From Humidesulfovibrio sp. (lineage in GTDB: Bacteria > Desulfobacterota > Desulfovibrionia > Desulfovibrionales > Desulfovibrionaceae): 64,000 bases of DNA. Shown in pieces: positions 26,822 through 34,358 of the stretch. The stretch lies in the NCBI RefSeq assembly GCF_031082295.1, contig NZ_JAVHLD010000006.1, positions 62,001 to 126,000 of the forward strand. Reading direction: 5' to 3'. The notes beneath the pieces were generated by a model that saw only the letters and a list, made by a program, of their open reading frames with translations, was not told the DNA's origin and ran no database searches. The position numbers and the translations under genes are program-made. The stretch's first letter is position 1, and each line of letters opens with the position of its first letter.

Positions 26822-28690
26822 TCACTCCGGTTGGGTGGGGTTGAGGGAGAAGGGCAGTCGCTTGGCCACATGGGCGCACAGCTTTGCCAGTGCATCGTGC
26901 ACGGCCTCTGGGCTGGAAGGGAAATCACGCAGAAGGAAGTCTAGGCCGAAGGCCTCGAAACGCTCTTTCCAGTAGTCGGAACATACGTTAAGCTTAGTGT
27001 TCTGCAGCTGTTCAGTGACGCGGGTGGTGTTGCCGAGAAGCACATGTCCCAGCGCGGCGAAAAGACTCATGTAGGGGTTCTTGGGATAGGCCATCTGAGC
27101 CATTTCCACCCAGGAGACGAATTTTTCCGGCCGCCCGCCGGGGGCCAGATTTTTGTTGAAGATATAGTTGCCCACCATGTTGTAGGTGAACCAGATCTCT
27201 TTGATTTGACGCTCGTCGGGTACGCTCGCGGGGTCAAGGTCGAAAATGTCCAAGCCGTGCCTATGTGTAGTGTCTTCAGTGAGAGTCCCATCCTTGGACT
27301 CACGGGTAGGGATAAAGTTCTTCACGTTTTCCCCGCCGGTCTGTATCTGGGTCTTGAAATAGTCCTCGAAGTCCGCAAAGGCCGAGGCTCCGCGTATGAC
27401 TTGGCAGATAGTGAAGGCGTTCCAGTCCAGACGGATGTCCATGGCGAAGGACAAGGTGTCGAGCATCTCGGCAAAGTTTTCCTGTGGGAAGCCGACGATG
27501 AAGTTACCGCCCACAAATATTTCTGGGAAATTTTCTAGGCGGCGGGCCAGGTTGCGGAAGGTGGCCAAGGTGCCGGGCTTGCGGATGCGTTTGAGCATGG
27601 CCGCGTTGCCGGTCTCAATGCCGATTTTGAAACCGATACAGCCGGAGTCGCGCATTAGCTCCAGCAACTCGTCGTCGATAGACGCTGCCACCATGCCGTT
27701 GTTGGCCGACCAGTGAATTTTGAGCCCGCGCTCAATGATACCGCGCAATAGATCCTTGAAAACATCTTTGTGGAAGAGCAAATCATCGTCTAGCCATTCA
27801 AAATGGTAAATGTCTTTTTCACGAGCCAGATATTCCATTTCGCGCAGAACATCTTCCATCGGCCGGTGGCGTACGCCCCGGCCCATGATCTCGCGCACGG
27901 AGCAGAAGGTGCAGTTGCCCCGGCAGCCCCGGCTCAACTGAACCGGAGCAAAGCCAGTGTGGCTGTGGGCAGACATACGCGAATAGGGGTTGAGCGAGCC
28001 GTAGCGCCAATAGTCCTCGATGGGCACGGCCCGGTAGCTGTCGATGAGGTCGCCGTTCAGTTCCGGCAGGGTCCCGTCTCCCTCGGTTTGAAAAAAATCG
28101 CCCTGGAACGAGAAGTACACCCCAGGCGCAGGCGCTGTACCCGTGTCCTCTCCGGTAAGGTGATCAAGCAGGAAATTGAGTTTCTGCTCCCCCTCCTTGG
28201 CCGTGACGAAGTCCGAGAGATTCTGCTCCAGCAGATCTTTCCAAGCGAATGAGGGAATGATGCCTCCCGTGAGCAGCACGGCGCCGGGAGCAAACTTTCG
28301 AACGAAGCGCAACACTTCAAGAAACGGCGCAAGGCTCGCGTCGAAGTTGCAGGTCACGCCCACGAACTGCGGCCGCCAGGATTCAAGGCTCTCTTGCAGG
28401 CTCTCCAGCCAGCGCGTGTGCTCAAACTCCGAATCCTCGGCCGTGCGTTTCAGGAGTTCATAATTCATGTCCAGGATGCGTGTCTCGACATCGCGGTGCT
28501 TTACCGCCTCGAAAAGAAACTGCAGTCCGGTGGGTGGGAAGATATAGTAACCGCGCTTGACGGCGATGTCGCGCGAGAAGTGCTTGAGCAAAACCAGGGG
28601 GGGCTGCACCAGCAACAGGCGGGGACGGGCTTGCGAGATCGCAAGCTCCGCGCAACGGGCGGCAAAAGCTGTCATGGGAACGCTTCTCAT
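26822..28690 (-). CDS. B12-binding-type radical SAM enzyme
   Basis: A 622-aa protein. The N-terminal 200 residues resemble a cobalamin-binding Rossmann domain (RLLLVQPPLVLL, VGVTCNFDASL, VLLTGGIIPS), lacking an obvious DxHxxG. The radical SAM core begins at VQLSRGCRGNCTFCSVREIMG, with the CxxxCxxC cluster ligands. The C-terminal part (about 470-622) is helical and unassigned. Such enzymes methylate or rearrange unactivated carbons. In this operon, next to a sugar aminotransferase, it could modify a sugar or a lipid carrier. That is inference. The window also encodes a cobalamin pathway enzyme (55229). Confidence 0.88.
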   Translation of the reverse strand: MRSVPMTAFAARCAELAISQARPRLLLVQPPLVLLKHFSRDIAVKRGYYIFPPTGLQFLFEAVKHRDVETRILDMNYELLKRTAEDSEFEHTRWLESLQESLESWRPQFVGVTCNFDASLAPFLEVLRFVRKFAPGAVLLTGGIIPSFAWKDLLEQNLSDFVTAKEGEQKLNFLLDHLTGEDTGTAPAPGVYFSFQGDFFQTEGDGTLPELNGDLIDSYRAVPIEDYWRYGSLNPYSRMSAHSHTGFAPVQLSRGCRGNCTFCSVREIMGRGVRHRPMEDVLREMEYLAREKDIYHFEWLDDDLLFHKDVFKDLLRGIIERGLKIHWSANNGMVAASIDDELLELMRDSGCIGFKIGIETGNAAMLKRIRKPGTLATFRNLARRLENFPEIFVGGNFIVGFPQENFAEMLDTLSFAMDIRLDWNAFTICQVIRGASAFADFEDYFKTQIQTGGENVKNFIPTRESKDGTLTEDTTHRHGLDIFDLDPASVPDERQIKEIWFTYNMVGNYIFNKNLAPGGRPEKFVSWVEMAQMAYPKNPYMSLFAALGHVLLGNTTRVTEQLQNTKLNVCSDYWKERFEAFGLDFLLRDFPSSPEAVHDALAKLCAHVAKRLPFSLNPTQPE

Positions 28691-28695
28691 GGTTC

Positions 28696-29673
28696 TCAGC
28701 CTTTGGCTGGCGACGGGGTCTGGGGCAGGTCGCGCTTCACCTCACGCCATAGAGTGCAGCCATCGCACAAAGGGATGTCAGCGCGGGTCCCGCTTGTGTG
28801 TTTTTGGCGGATGGCCTCAAGCCTTTGCCCGGTCCAGATGTCGCGGATGCTTTCCTCGGCAACGTTGCCCAAGGGTACGCGGGTGTCCGTGTCCATGCAG
28901 CACAAAGGCGCGGTTCCGTCCACATGAACCACAAAGGTGCCCCAGAGGGCGATGCACGGCACGTTGTTGATGAACGGGTCTTCCGCTTCGTTGCGGCCCT
29001 TGACCTTGGAAGCCCAGTTGTGGGCCTTCTGGATGGCGATCTGGTCGATGTCCGAGAGCTTGCTTTTCCAGAACGCTGTGAAAGCCTCGGGTTCGTCTTG
29101 ATTGGCTGCCTGCTGAATCATCTGCACGCGGACGCGCAAGGCTGGATTCAGCCTGTCGCGCAGGGTGATGAACCCGAGCACGTTCTTCATGACGGTCTCG
29201 AACTTGAGCCCCCGGCGGATGGACTCATAAATGTCTTTATTCAATGATTCAACGGTGATGTAAACTTCGTCCAGGCCAGCTTTGATGAGTTCCTCGGCGC
29301 GGTCGGCGTCGAGCAGGCTGGCGTTGGTGGCGATGTTGGCGATCTTGATACCTTGGGCCTTGGTCAAGCGGATACGCTCGGCCAGCTTGGCGTCCAGCAA
29401 GGGCTCCCCATCAAGATAGAGCATGACCTTCTCCACGTGATCGCGGTACAGCCCGATCTCGGTGATGATTCTCTCAAAGAGAGCATCGTCCATGGGGCGG
29501 CGCTTCTTCTTGGAGAAGTCGATGCCGCACATGATGCAGTTGGCGTTGCAACCGCAGAAGGTTTCCAGCAGGAAATACTTGGGAAAGGTGAGCAAGGTCT
29601 GTAAGTCAAAGTTGAGGCGGCCTTCCAGGTATGAGGCGGCCTGTTCCCCGACCAGGGGTGCGGTTTGAATCAT
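28696..29673 (-). CDS. Radical SAM / SPASM-domain protein
   Basis: A 325-aa protein with the 4Fe-4S ligands in FCGCNANCIMCGIDFSKK. The core continues with LDGEPLLDAKLAERI. The C-terminal region has the SPASM-like cysteines CCMDTDTRVPLGNV and CDGCTLW, which would bind an auxiliary cluster. It is the first gene of a minus-strand operon and is followed 5 nt later by the B12-radical SAM gene. SPASM enzymes modify peptides or small molecules, and those in polysaccharide loci are mostly uncharacterised. Confidence 0.9.
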   Translation of the reverse strand: MIQTAPLVGEQAASYLEGRLNFDLQTLLTFPKYFLLETFCGCNANCIMCGIDFSKKKRRPMDDALFERIITEIGLYRDHVEKVMLYLDGEPLLDAKLAERIRLTKAQGIKIANIATNASLLDADRAEELIKAGLDEVYITVESLNKDIYESIRRGLKFETVMKNVLGFITLRDRLNPALRVRVQMIQQAANQDEPEAFTAFWKSKLSDIDQIAIQKAHNWASKVKGRNEAEDPFINNVPCIALWGTFVVHVDGTAPLCCMDTDTRVPLGNVAEESIRDIWTGQRLEAIRQKHTSGTRADIPLCDGCTLWREVKRDLPQTPSPAKG

Positions 29674-29745
29674 CTGTAATGGCCCTGCCTGTGTTGCGGT
29701 TGCCCCGGCACAAGCGGGCTGGCCGTCTGCGTCGGTTCGAGTTTG

Positions 29746-29774
29746 ATCCTATCAGAAACGCCTGGGGCCAGCAA
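29746..29774 (-). promoter_or_regulatory. Candidate promoter of the radical SAM operon
   Basis: On the minus strand TTGCTG and TAGGAT are separated by 17 nt, each matching 4 of 6 consensus bases. The site lies in the 165-bp divergent gap and points at the radical SAM gene 28696-29673, about 70 nt before its start. Confidence 0.4.
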
Positions 29775-29838
29775 TCCATAATACCCAGGCCAGGCGCGAA
29801 CCAACTCTAAGCGGTTGCCTCTGGGGGAAAGTCGGCTT

Positions 29839-30441
29839 ATGTTGAGCCCGCTTGAGTCTGGGCAGGATCCTCTGCCGGACGCGCTGAGAGGATTGCTGCA
29901 CATGGATTATTGGCCTTCGCCACTCATATGGTCAGCCCTGGTCTCGGCCCTGGCCATCCCGCTTGGACTGCTACTGCTCTCGTTGGCCGGGCGCATCGCC
30001 AATTGCGGCACACGCTATCTGGTCGCTGTGGCCGTGGCCTGCACGCTGTTCGCCATCGGCGCGGGCTGGTCCTGGCAAATTTCCCCTTTTCCGGAAACCT
30101 ATTTCCTCGACCTCGTCCCAGCCTTGTGCATCCTGGCCACAGCGATAATGCTCTTCGAGACCTTCTGGTCGCTTCTGGCCTTCGGGTTCACCATGAACAT
30201 CCTGCTTTGCCTGCATGGCAGGCCTGAAGGTCTGGTCCTGGGCGAACTGAAGGCCCTGTTGGGAGCCGGGCAGGGTGTGGACGCCGTCATGGCCAACCGC
30301 CTCCTCATGCTCAAAAAAGCCGCCTTGGTGCGCGAAACCCCGGCCGGGCTCGTGCTTTTCGGTGCTCAGGGCCGCCTCATGGCTTTGGTGGGGCGACTCA
30401 TGTACGCGGTGTTCAATATCCAGGCCGGGGTCAAGTCATGA
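29839..30441 (+). CDS. Small membrane protein with winged-helix-like tail (first of pair)
   Basis: A protein of about 200 aa I do not recognise. Three or four hydrophobic segments occupy the N-terminal 130 residues. The tail contains VDAVMANRLLMLKKAALVRETPAGLVLFGAQGRL, which reads like a winged-helix fold (recognition helix followed by a beta wing). ATG 29839 and ATG 29902 (MDYWPSPLIW, with GAGAGGA upstream) are both possible starts. Its stop overlaps the start of the next gene (ATGA), so the two form a coupled pair. They are the only plus-strand genes between 24.4 and 47.5 kb. Confidence 0.72.
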   Translation: MLSPLESGQDPLPDALRGLLHMDYWPSPLIWSALVSALAIPLGLLLLSLAGRIANCGTRYLVAVAVACTLFAIGAGWSWQISPFPETYFLDLVPALCILATAIMLFETFWSLLAFGFTMNILLCLHGRPEGLVLGELKALLGAGQGVDAVMANRLLMLKKAALVRETPAGLVLFGAQGRLMALVGRLMYAVFNIQAGVKS

Positions 30442-30944
30442 ACGCGATTTTGACCGGCCTGGGGGCCTTTGCCGTGTTTGCGCTACTGCATATGGCACTG
30501 TTGCGCCGTGGCGACGCCTTGCGCAGCGTCTCGGCCATTTTCGCCTTAAGTATGTGCGTGCATGTGCTGGCTGTCGCTGCAGAAGCGCTCCTGGCCGTTC
30601 GTCCCAACTACTGGTCCTCTGCCGGGGTGTATTGGTTTCTGCTCATGTTCTGGGTTTATTGCTACGGCACGGCCTACAAGTCCTTGTCAGTGCGCATGCT
30701 GGTGCGCGTGTCGCAGGAGCAGCCCGTGGCGGCCCAGACCCTGGTGGCGGACACGGCCGAAGGCGACTTCGCCGAGCGCATGAACACCCTGCGTGAAATG
30801 GGACTTGCGGAGGAGTCGGGAAGCAGGTGGCGCCTCACTGAGGCCGGTGCAGCCTCGGCCCAGCGTCTCAAGGTTGTGCAGCGTGCGCTTGGCGTTTGCG
30901 GCAGTTCCCTATACGGATGGGAAGAGACGAAGGGTCCAGAATAA
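30438..30944 (+). CDS. Small membrane protein with winged-helix-like tail (second of pair)
   Basis: A 168-aa protein with about three hydrophobic segments in residues 1-85 and a soluble C-terminus. The tail FAERMNTLREMGLAEESGSRWRLTEAGAASAQRL has the pattern of a winged-helix domain. It overlaps the upstream gene by 4 nt (ATGA). Its 3' end overlaps the convergent GT2 gene by 36 bp. The same two-part plan as the upstream protein suggests a hetero-oligomer or duplicated origin. No known family was recognised. Confidence 0.72.
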   Translation: MNAILTGLGAFAVFALLHMALLRRGDALRSVSAIFALSMCVHVLAVAAEALLAVRPNYWSSAGVYWFLLMFWVYCYGTAYKSLSVRMLVRVSQEQPVAAQTLVADTAEGDFAERMNTLREMGLAEESGSRWRLTEAGAASAQRLKVVQRALGVCGSSLYGWEETKGPE

Positions 30945-31625
30945 CCGCGCCAAGGTGCGGGAAACATCCCACAGCGTTCGTAGTCGTAGGGCTTTGCTCT
31001 TGGCCGCATCATCGGGGCGCAGGCTAACCGGCACCTGTACTTTGTCTCGACGGCGCATGAGTAAATGCGCTAGAATTTCCATCTGGTAAGAATACCCGGC
31101 ATAATTGAGGGGCAGGCGCCGGACCTCGGACACGGGCACAGCTATTGGCCCGTGTACATCCTTGACCTGCAGGCCCAAGAGCATGTTCAGGCAGGCTGTA
31201 AACAACCAGGAAAGAACGGCACGCAACGGTGTACGCATCGCAGCTTGATTTTGGCGAAAACCGATAACTATGGCGCTCTCTTTGGTCGCTCCCCAAAAGG
31301 CGGCCATGCTGCCGATGTCGAAGGAGTCGTCTCCCGGGAGGTCGGTGATGGTGTCAAAGCGTGCGCTTGCGAGTGCCTTGCGGTAGCCCTCACCTAGACC
31401 AAGGTTGCGTTCGTTGTGGATAACCACTAACTCTGGATGTCGTGAAGCCAGTTCGTTCATGATCCGCCCGGTGCCGTCAGTGCTGCCGTCGTTGATCATG
31501 ATGACCTCGAAGTGTTCCACGTTGGCCCGAAGACCTTCCACCAGGGCCTCAATCATGGGGCCGATGCATTTTTCTTCGTTTAAGGCCGGCACAAAAACCG
31601 TGAGGCCCGGGGCCCGTTCGCTCAT
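30909..31625 (-). CDS. Family 2 glycosyltransferase
   Basis: A 238-aa GT-A enzyme similar in size to dolichyl-phosphate-mannose-synthase-type proteins. The nucleotide-sugar-binding opening is TVFVPALNEEKCIGP, followed by MINDGSTDGTG and NLGLGEGYRKAL. The expected DxD position reads DLPGDDSFD. A hydrophobic segment (VLSWLFTACLNMLLGL) suggests membrane contact. It is the last gene of the long minus-strand run, and its start overlaps the stop of the methyltransferase gene by 4 bp. The donor and acceptor are unknown. Confidence 0.9.
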   Translation of the reverse strand: MSERAPGLTVFVPALNEEKCIGPMIEALVEGLRANVEHFEVIMINDGSTDGTGRIMNELASRHPELVVIHNERNLGLGEGYRKALASARFDTITDLPGDDSFDIGSMAAFWGATKESAIVIGFRQNQAAMRTPLRAVLSWLFTACLNMLLGLQVKDVHGPIAVPVSEVRRLPLNYAGYSYQMEILAHLLMRRRDKVQVPVSLRPDDAAKSKALRLRTLWDVSRTLARLFWTLRLFPSV

Positions 31626-32833
31626 GATGTGCTATCGCCCAGCTTGTGGAAAATGGAGAAATGCGAAGGCATGCCCCAGGTCTCTATAAAAGCGTTGTCC
31701 GAAGCGCAGAAGGAGATAGCCTCTGTGGCCTTGCTCGCCATCAGAAGCTCCATGATCTTGATCAGGCTGGCAACGGCCTTGACTGCGCGCCGAGTGTCCG
31801 CCGCACTGGCAAGCATGGTGCGCTCAGGCATGAAGCCCTTGAGCCACTGGAGTAGATCCTGGCATTCCTGCGCGAGCGCCATGTCAAAGGTCGAGATGAG
31901 GCCATCTGAAACGCGCAAAAGCCTTGTGAGCTTGCGCTCCACCTCTGGGTCTTGGGCTACTAGGGCGTGGGTGCGGCCGAAGAGATGCGTCAGCCGATTA
32001 CGGCGGATGGTGTCCACCTGGTGTTCCAACTCCTCCTGCATGCTCATGGGTTGCTTGAACCAGCAGACATGGGACTTGTCGTCGTAGTTTGGCCAGGCGG
32101 AGTAGAGACGAAAACCGTGCTTCTGCATGGCCCGACACAGCCATACGGGATCGTAAAAGAATCCATTGCGTACAAAGGGATTTTCAAGCACGTCAAAGAC
32201 CCAGGCCTCAAGGGCTCGGGTGTGTGGGATGGAGTCCCATTTGTTTTGAAAGATGGCTCGGGCCGCCTCGAAAGAAGTCATGCCAGTGAGTGCCATGATG
32301 CGTTGGTGAATGACCTTGTAGAACAACTCGATAAAGCCGCCGAACTTCTCGCAGTAGAACAGGATCAGCAGACCGTCTTTCTTGAGTATTCGCGCAAACA
32401 GATCCATCCACATTCGCCCGGGGCGTACGGTGTAGATGAAGCCTTCGGCCACCACGGCGTCAAACCGATCGGTATCCAGGCCGCTCTCCGCGTACTGCTT
32501 TAAGTCCAGGGCGTTGAGACTTTTCAAGCGTTCCCCAAGACCGAACTGCTTGAAATAGTTGTTCAGCACCGGATGTGCCTTGCGGTTGGGTTCCACCACA
32601 TGGCAGTTTGCCCCCCACTGGGCATAGACCAGGGTTTTCTCTCCCGTGTCCGGTCCAATCTCCAACACATCCGCCCCGGCGAAAAAGCGAGGATGCAAGG
32701 ACAGTTTGTTTAAAAAAAGGTCCTTGCGGTGTCTTTCATAGTCCAACAGGTCTTGGCGTGAGGTAAAGTTTCCGTGAGTGGGTAATATCTCCGCGCCCTC
32801 ATAGTATTCGTAAAGAGCTTCGTACTCCATCAT
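31622..32833 (-). CDS. SAM-dependent methyltransferase (long form)
   Basis: A 403-aa protein. The SAM-binding motif is VLEIGPDTGEKTLVYAQWG, followed by CHVVEPN (acidic end of strand 2) and FDAVVAEGFIY (motif II). The C-terminal 180 residues are mainly helical with no domain I recognise. It starts directly after the WbuC gene (1 bp between stop and start). Codon use is less GC-biased than in the flanks, a hint of transfer. The substrate is unknown, presumably a sugar or glycolipid. Confidence 0.85.
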   Translation of the reverse strand: MMEYEALYEYYEGAEILPTHGNFTSRQDLLDYERHRKDLFLNKLSLHPRFFAGADVLEIGPDTGEKTLVYAQWGANCHVVEPNRKAHPVLNNYFKQFGLGERLKSLNALDLKQYAESGLDTDRFDAVVAEGFIYTVRPGRMWMDLFARILKKDGLLILFYCEKFGGFIELFYKVIHQRIMALTGMTSFEAARAIFQNKWDSIPHTRALEAWVFDVLENPFVRNGFFYDPVWLCRAMQKHGFRLYSAWPNYDDKSHVCWFKQPMSMQEELEHQVDTIRRNRLTHLFGRTHALVAQDPEVERKLTRLLRVSDGLISTFDMALAQECQDLLQWLKGFMPERTMLASAADTRRAVKAVASLIKIMELLMASKATEAISFCASDNAFIETWGMPSHFSIFHKLGDSTS

Positions 32834-33370
32834 TCAGTCCTTTTTCCTGCCGTGCTCTGCCAATGCCATGGCAAGGCTGCTTAAATGCGCCGCAACGGCT
32901 TCGGCGTCAGTCTCCGCTGGGGCCCAGGGTGCCTGTTCGTTGTCTTCTCGCCGGAATGGCCCGGAGGTGGTCTCGTGGAACACGAAAAAATCTGTGCGAG
33001 GCACCATGCAGTGGTATGCACAGGAGTTTATGCGGAGGTAGAATAAGCCGTCTGCGCCAGGCGCGGCCACGCGAATGACGTCGGTCAGCACACCCTGTTC
33101 GTCAAAAAAAACCACATCGCATTCGCCCTCAATGACGTGCAGGGACTCGGACTTACCGTGGTGGCGGTGGGGGGGAACATACACCCCGCGCGCGTGGCAG
33201 ATGAGCATCTCATGCACTCGGTCCTCGGGGTCCGGGTGGGCGCAGATGCGTGCCCGACGGCGCTGTGAAGCTGCGGCCATGGCCTTCACGGCGTCAAAAT
33301 CGGCCGCGCGTACGCCCACGAGCGGCCCGGTGGCGAAGAGCACTTCGTCGTTGATCCTGTTGAACTGCAT
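32834..33370 (-). CDS. WbuC-family cupin metalloprotein
   Basis: A 178-aa cupin-fold protein. The metal-binding motif PPHRHHGKSESLHVIEGE fits the first cupin motif (HxH...E) and the second is around NSCAYHCMVP. WbuC proteins are often found in O-antigen clusters and have no firmly known activity. The ORF-track entry runs to 33973, but the upstream part lies in the next gene in another frame; ATG 33370 (MQFNRINDEV) is the natural start. Confidence 0.85.
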   Translation of the reverse strand: MQFNRINDEVLFATGPLVGVRAADFDAVKAMAAASQRRRARICAHPDPEDRVHEMLICHARGVYVPPHRHHGKSESLHVIEGECDVVFFDEQGVLTDVIRVAAPGADGLFYLRINSCAYHCMVPRTDFFVFHETTSGPFRREDNEQAPWAPAETDAEAVAAHLSSLAMALAEHGRKKD

Positions 33371-33381
33371 AGGCCGTTCCC

Positions 33382-34344
33382 TTACGCCCCGCTGAGGGCG
33401 GTCCACAGCGCCGGGAAGGTCTCCCGGTGCGGACCCTGCACATAATGACTTTTGCCGCCGTCCGCAACCGTGCGCACGAGCATGGTCTTCCAGGGCCGGA
33501 AGTAGTACCCGGCGCTGCCGCGTGGTGCTTCGGCCCGGAAGTCTTCGGGCAGGTCGTGGAGGTCGCACACGAGCGTGGTGAAGCGTTTGACCTCGCGTCC
33601 CTCCTGGCGGGCCATATTGCGCACCATGGCCAGGGCCTTCAGGTAGACCTCCGGCGCGGTGACCGCTGAGCCGAAATTCATGACCACCCCGCCTTCCAGG
33701 CGCTCCATCACCGCGGCCAGCGTCAGGAAATCCCCGTGGCTCGCCGCGCCCCAGGCCGCGCCGTCGCAATTCGGGTGCTCGTGCACAATATCGAGCCCCA
33801 GGCCCACGTGCACGCAGGCCGGGATGCCAAGCCGCCAGGCCGCGGCGAACACGCTCGCCTCGCGGTGCGGGAGGCCGCCTTCCCAGATGGCCCGGCCAAC
33901 GGCTTCGCCCAGGCCCAGGCCTTCGGCCGCAGCCGTTTTGGCGATCTCGTTCAGCCTGCCGGTCTCGTTCCACAGGCCGAACTGGCCATTCTGGATGTAC
34001 CTGGCAACGCTTTCGGTGGTGGCGCCGATGAGTGCGAACTCAAAGTCGTGGATGGCGCAGGCTCCGTTCATGGACAAGCAGTCGATGAGTCCGCGTTCCA
34101 TGAGGTCGATGAGATGGCGCTGCACACCGCTTCGGAGCAGATGTGCGCCCATCATCAGGATGCGTGCCGCCCCCGAGTTGCGTGCGGTCCTCAGATCGTT
34201 AGCTGTATCGGCCAGGGCCGGAGGTACGAAAAGCACTGGTGTGAGCGGGACCAGGATTTGGGTCAGGTCCAAGTCATGCGCGCGTTCGGCCAGGGGCAAG
34301 AGGCGCAAACGCGCGGTGTCGAAGCGGCGGTGGCGCGTGGGCAT
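33382..34344 (-). CDS. Deoxyhypusine-synthase-like protein of unknown function
   Basis: A protein of about 320 aa whose core resembles the deoxyhypusine synthase fold. RILMMGAHLLRSGVQRHLIDL, then GLIDCLSMNGACAIHDFEFAL matches the G-A-hh-x-x-G-hh-x-hhxxhhxxG and N/TGAxxxHDhE blocks of that family. GGVVMNFGSAVTAPEVYLKAL resembles its NAD-binding part. True deoxyhypusine synthase acts on eIF-5A of eukaryotes and archaea, so a different role is expected here. I prefer ATG 34344 with GGGGGGA upstream over GTG 34359. It follows the nucleotidyltransferase-kinase fusion and may act on its sugar. The fold call is moderately sure and the role is unknown. Confidence 0.75.
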   Translation of the reverse strand: MPTRHRRFDTARLRLLPLAERAHDLDLTQILVPLTPVLFVPPALADTANDLRTARNSGAARILMMGAHLLRSGVQRHLIDLMERGLIDCLSMNGACAIHDFEFALIGATTESVARYIQNGQFGLWNETGRLNEIAKTAAAEGLGLGEAVGRAIWEGGLPHREASVFAAAWRLGIPACVHVGLGLDIVHEHPNCDGAAWGAASHGDFLTLAAVMERLEGGVVMNFGSAVTAPEVYLKALAMVRNMARQEGREVKRFTTLVCDLHDLPEDFRAEAPRGSAGYYFRPWKTMLVRTVADGGKSHYVQGPHRETFPALWTALSGA

Positions 34345-34358
34345 GATTCCCCCCGGCA

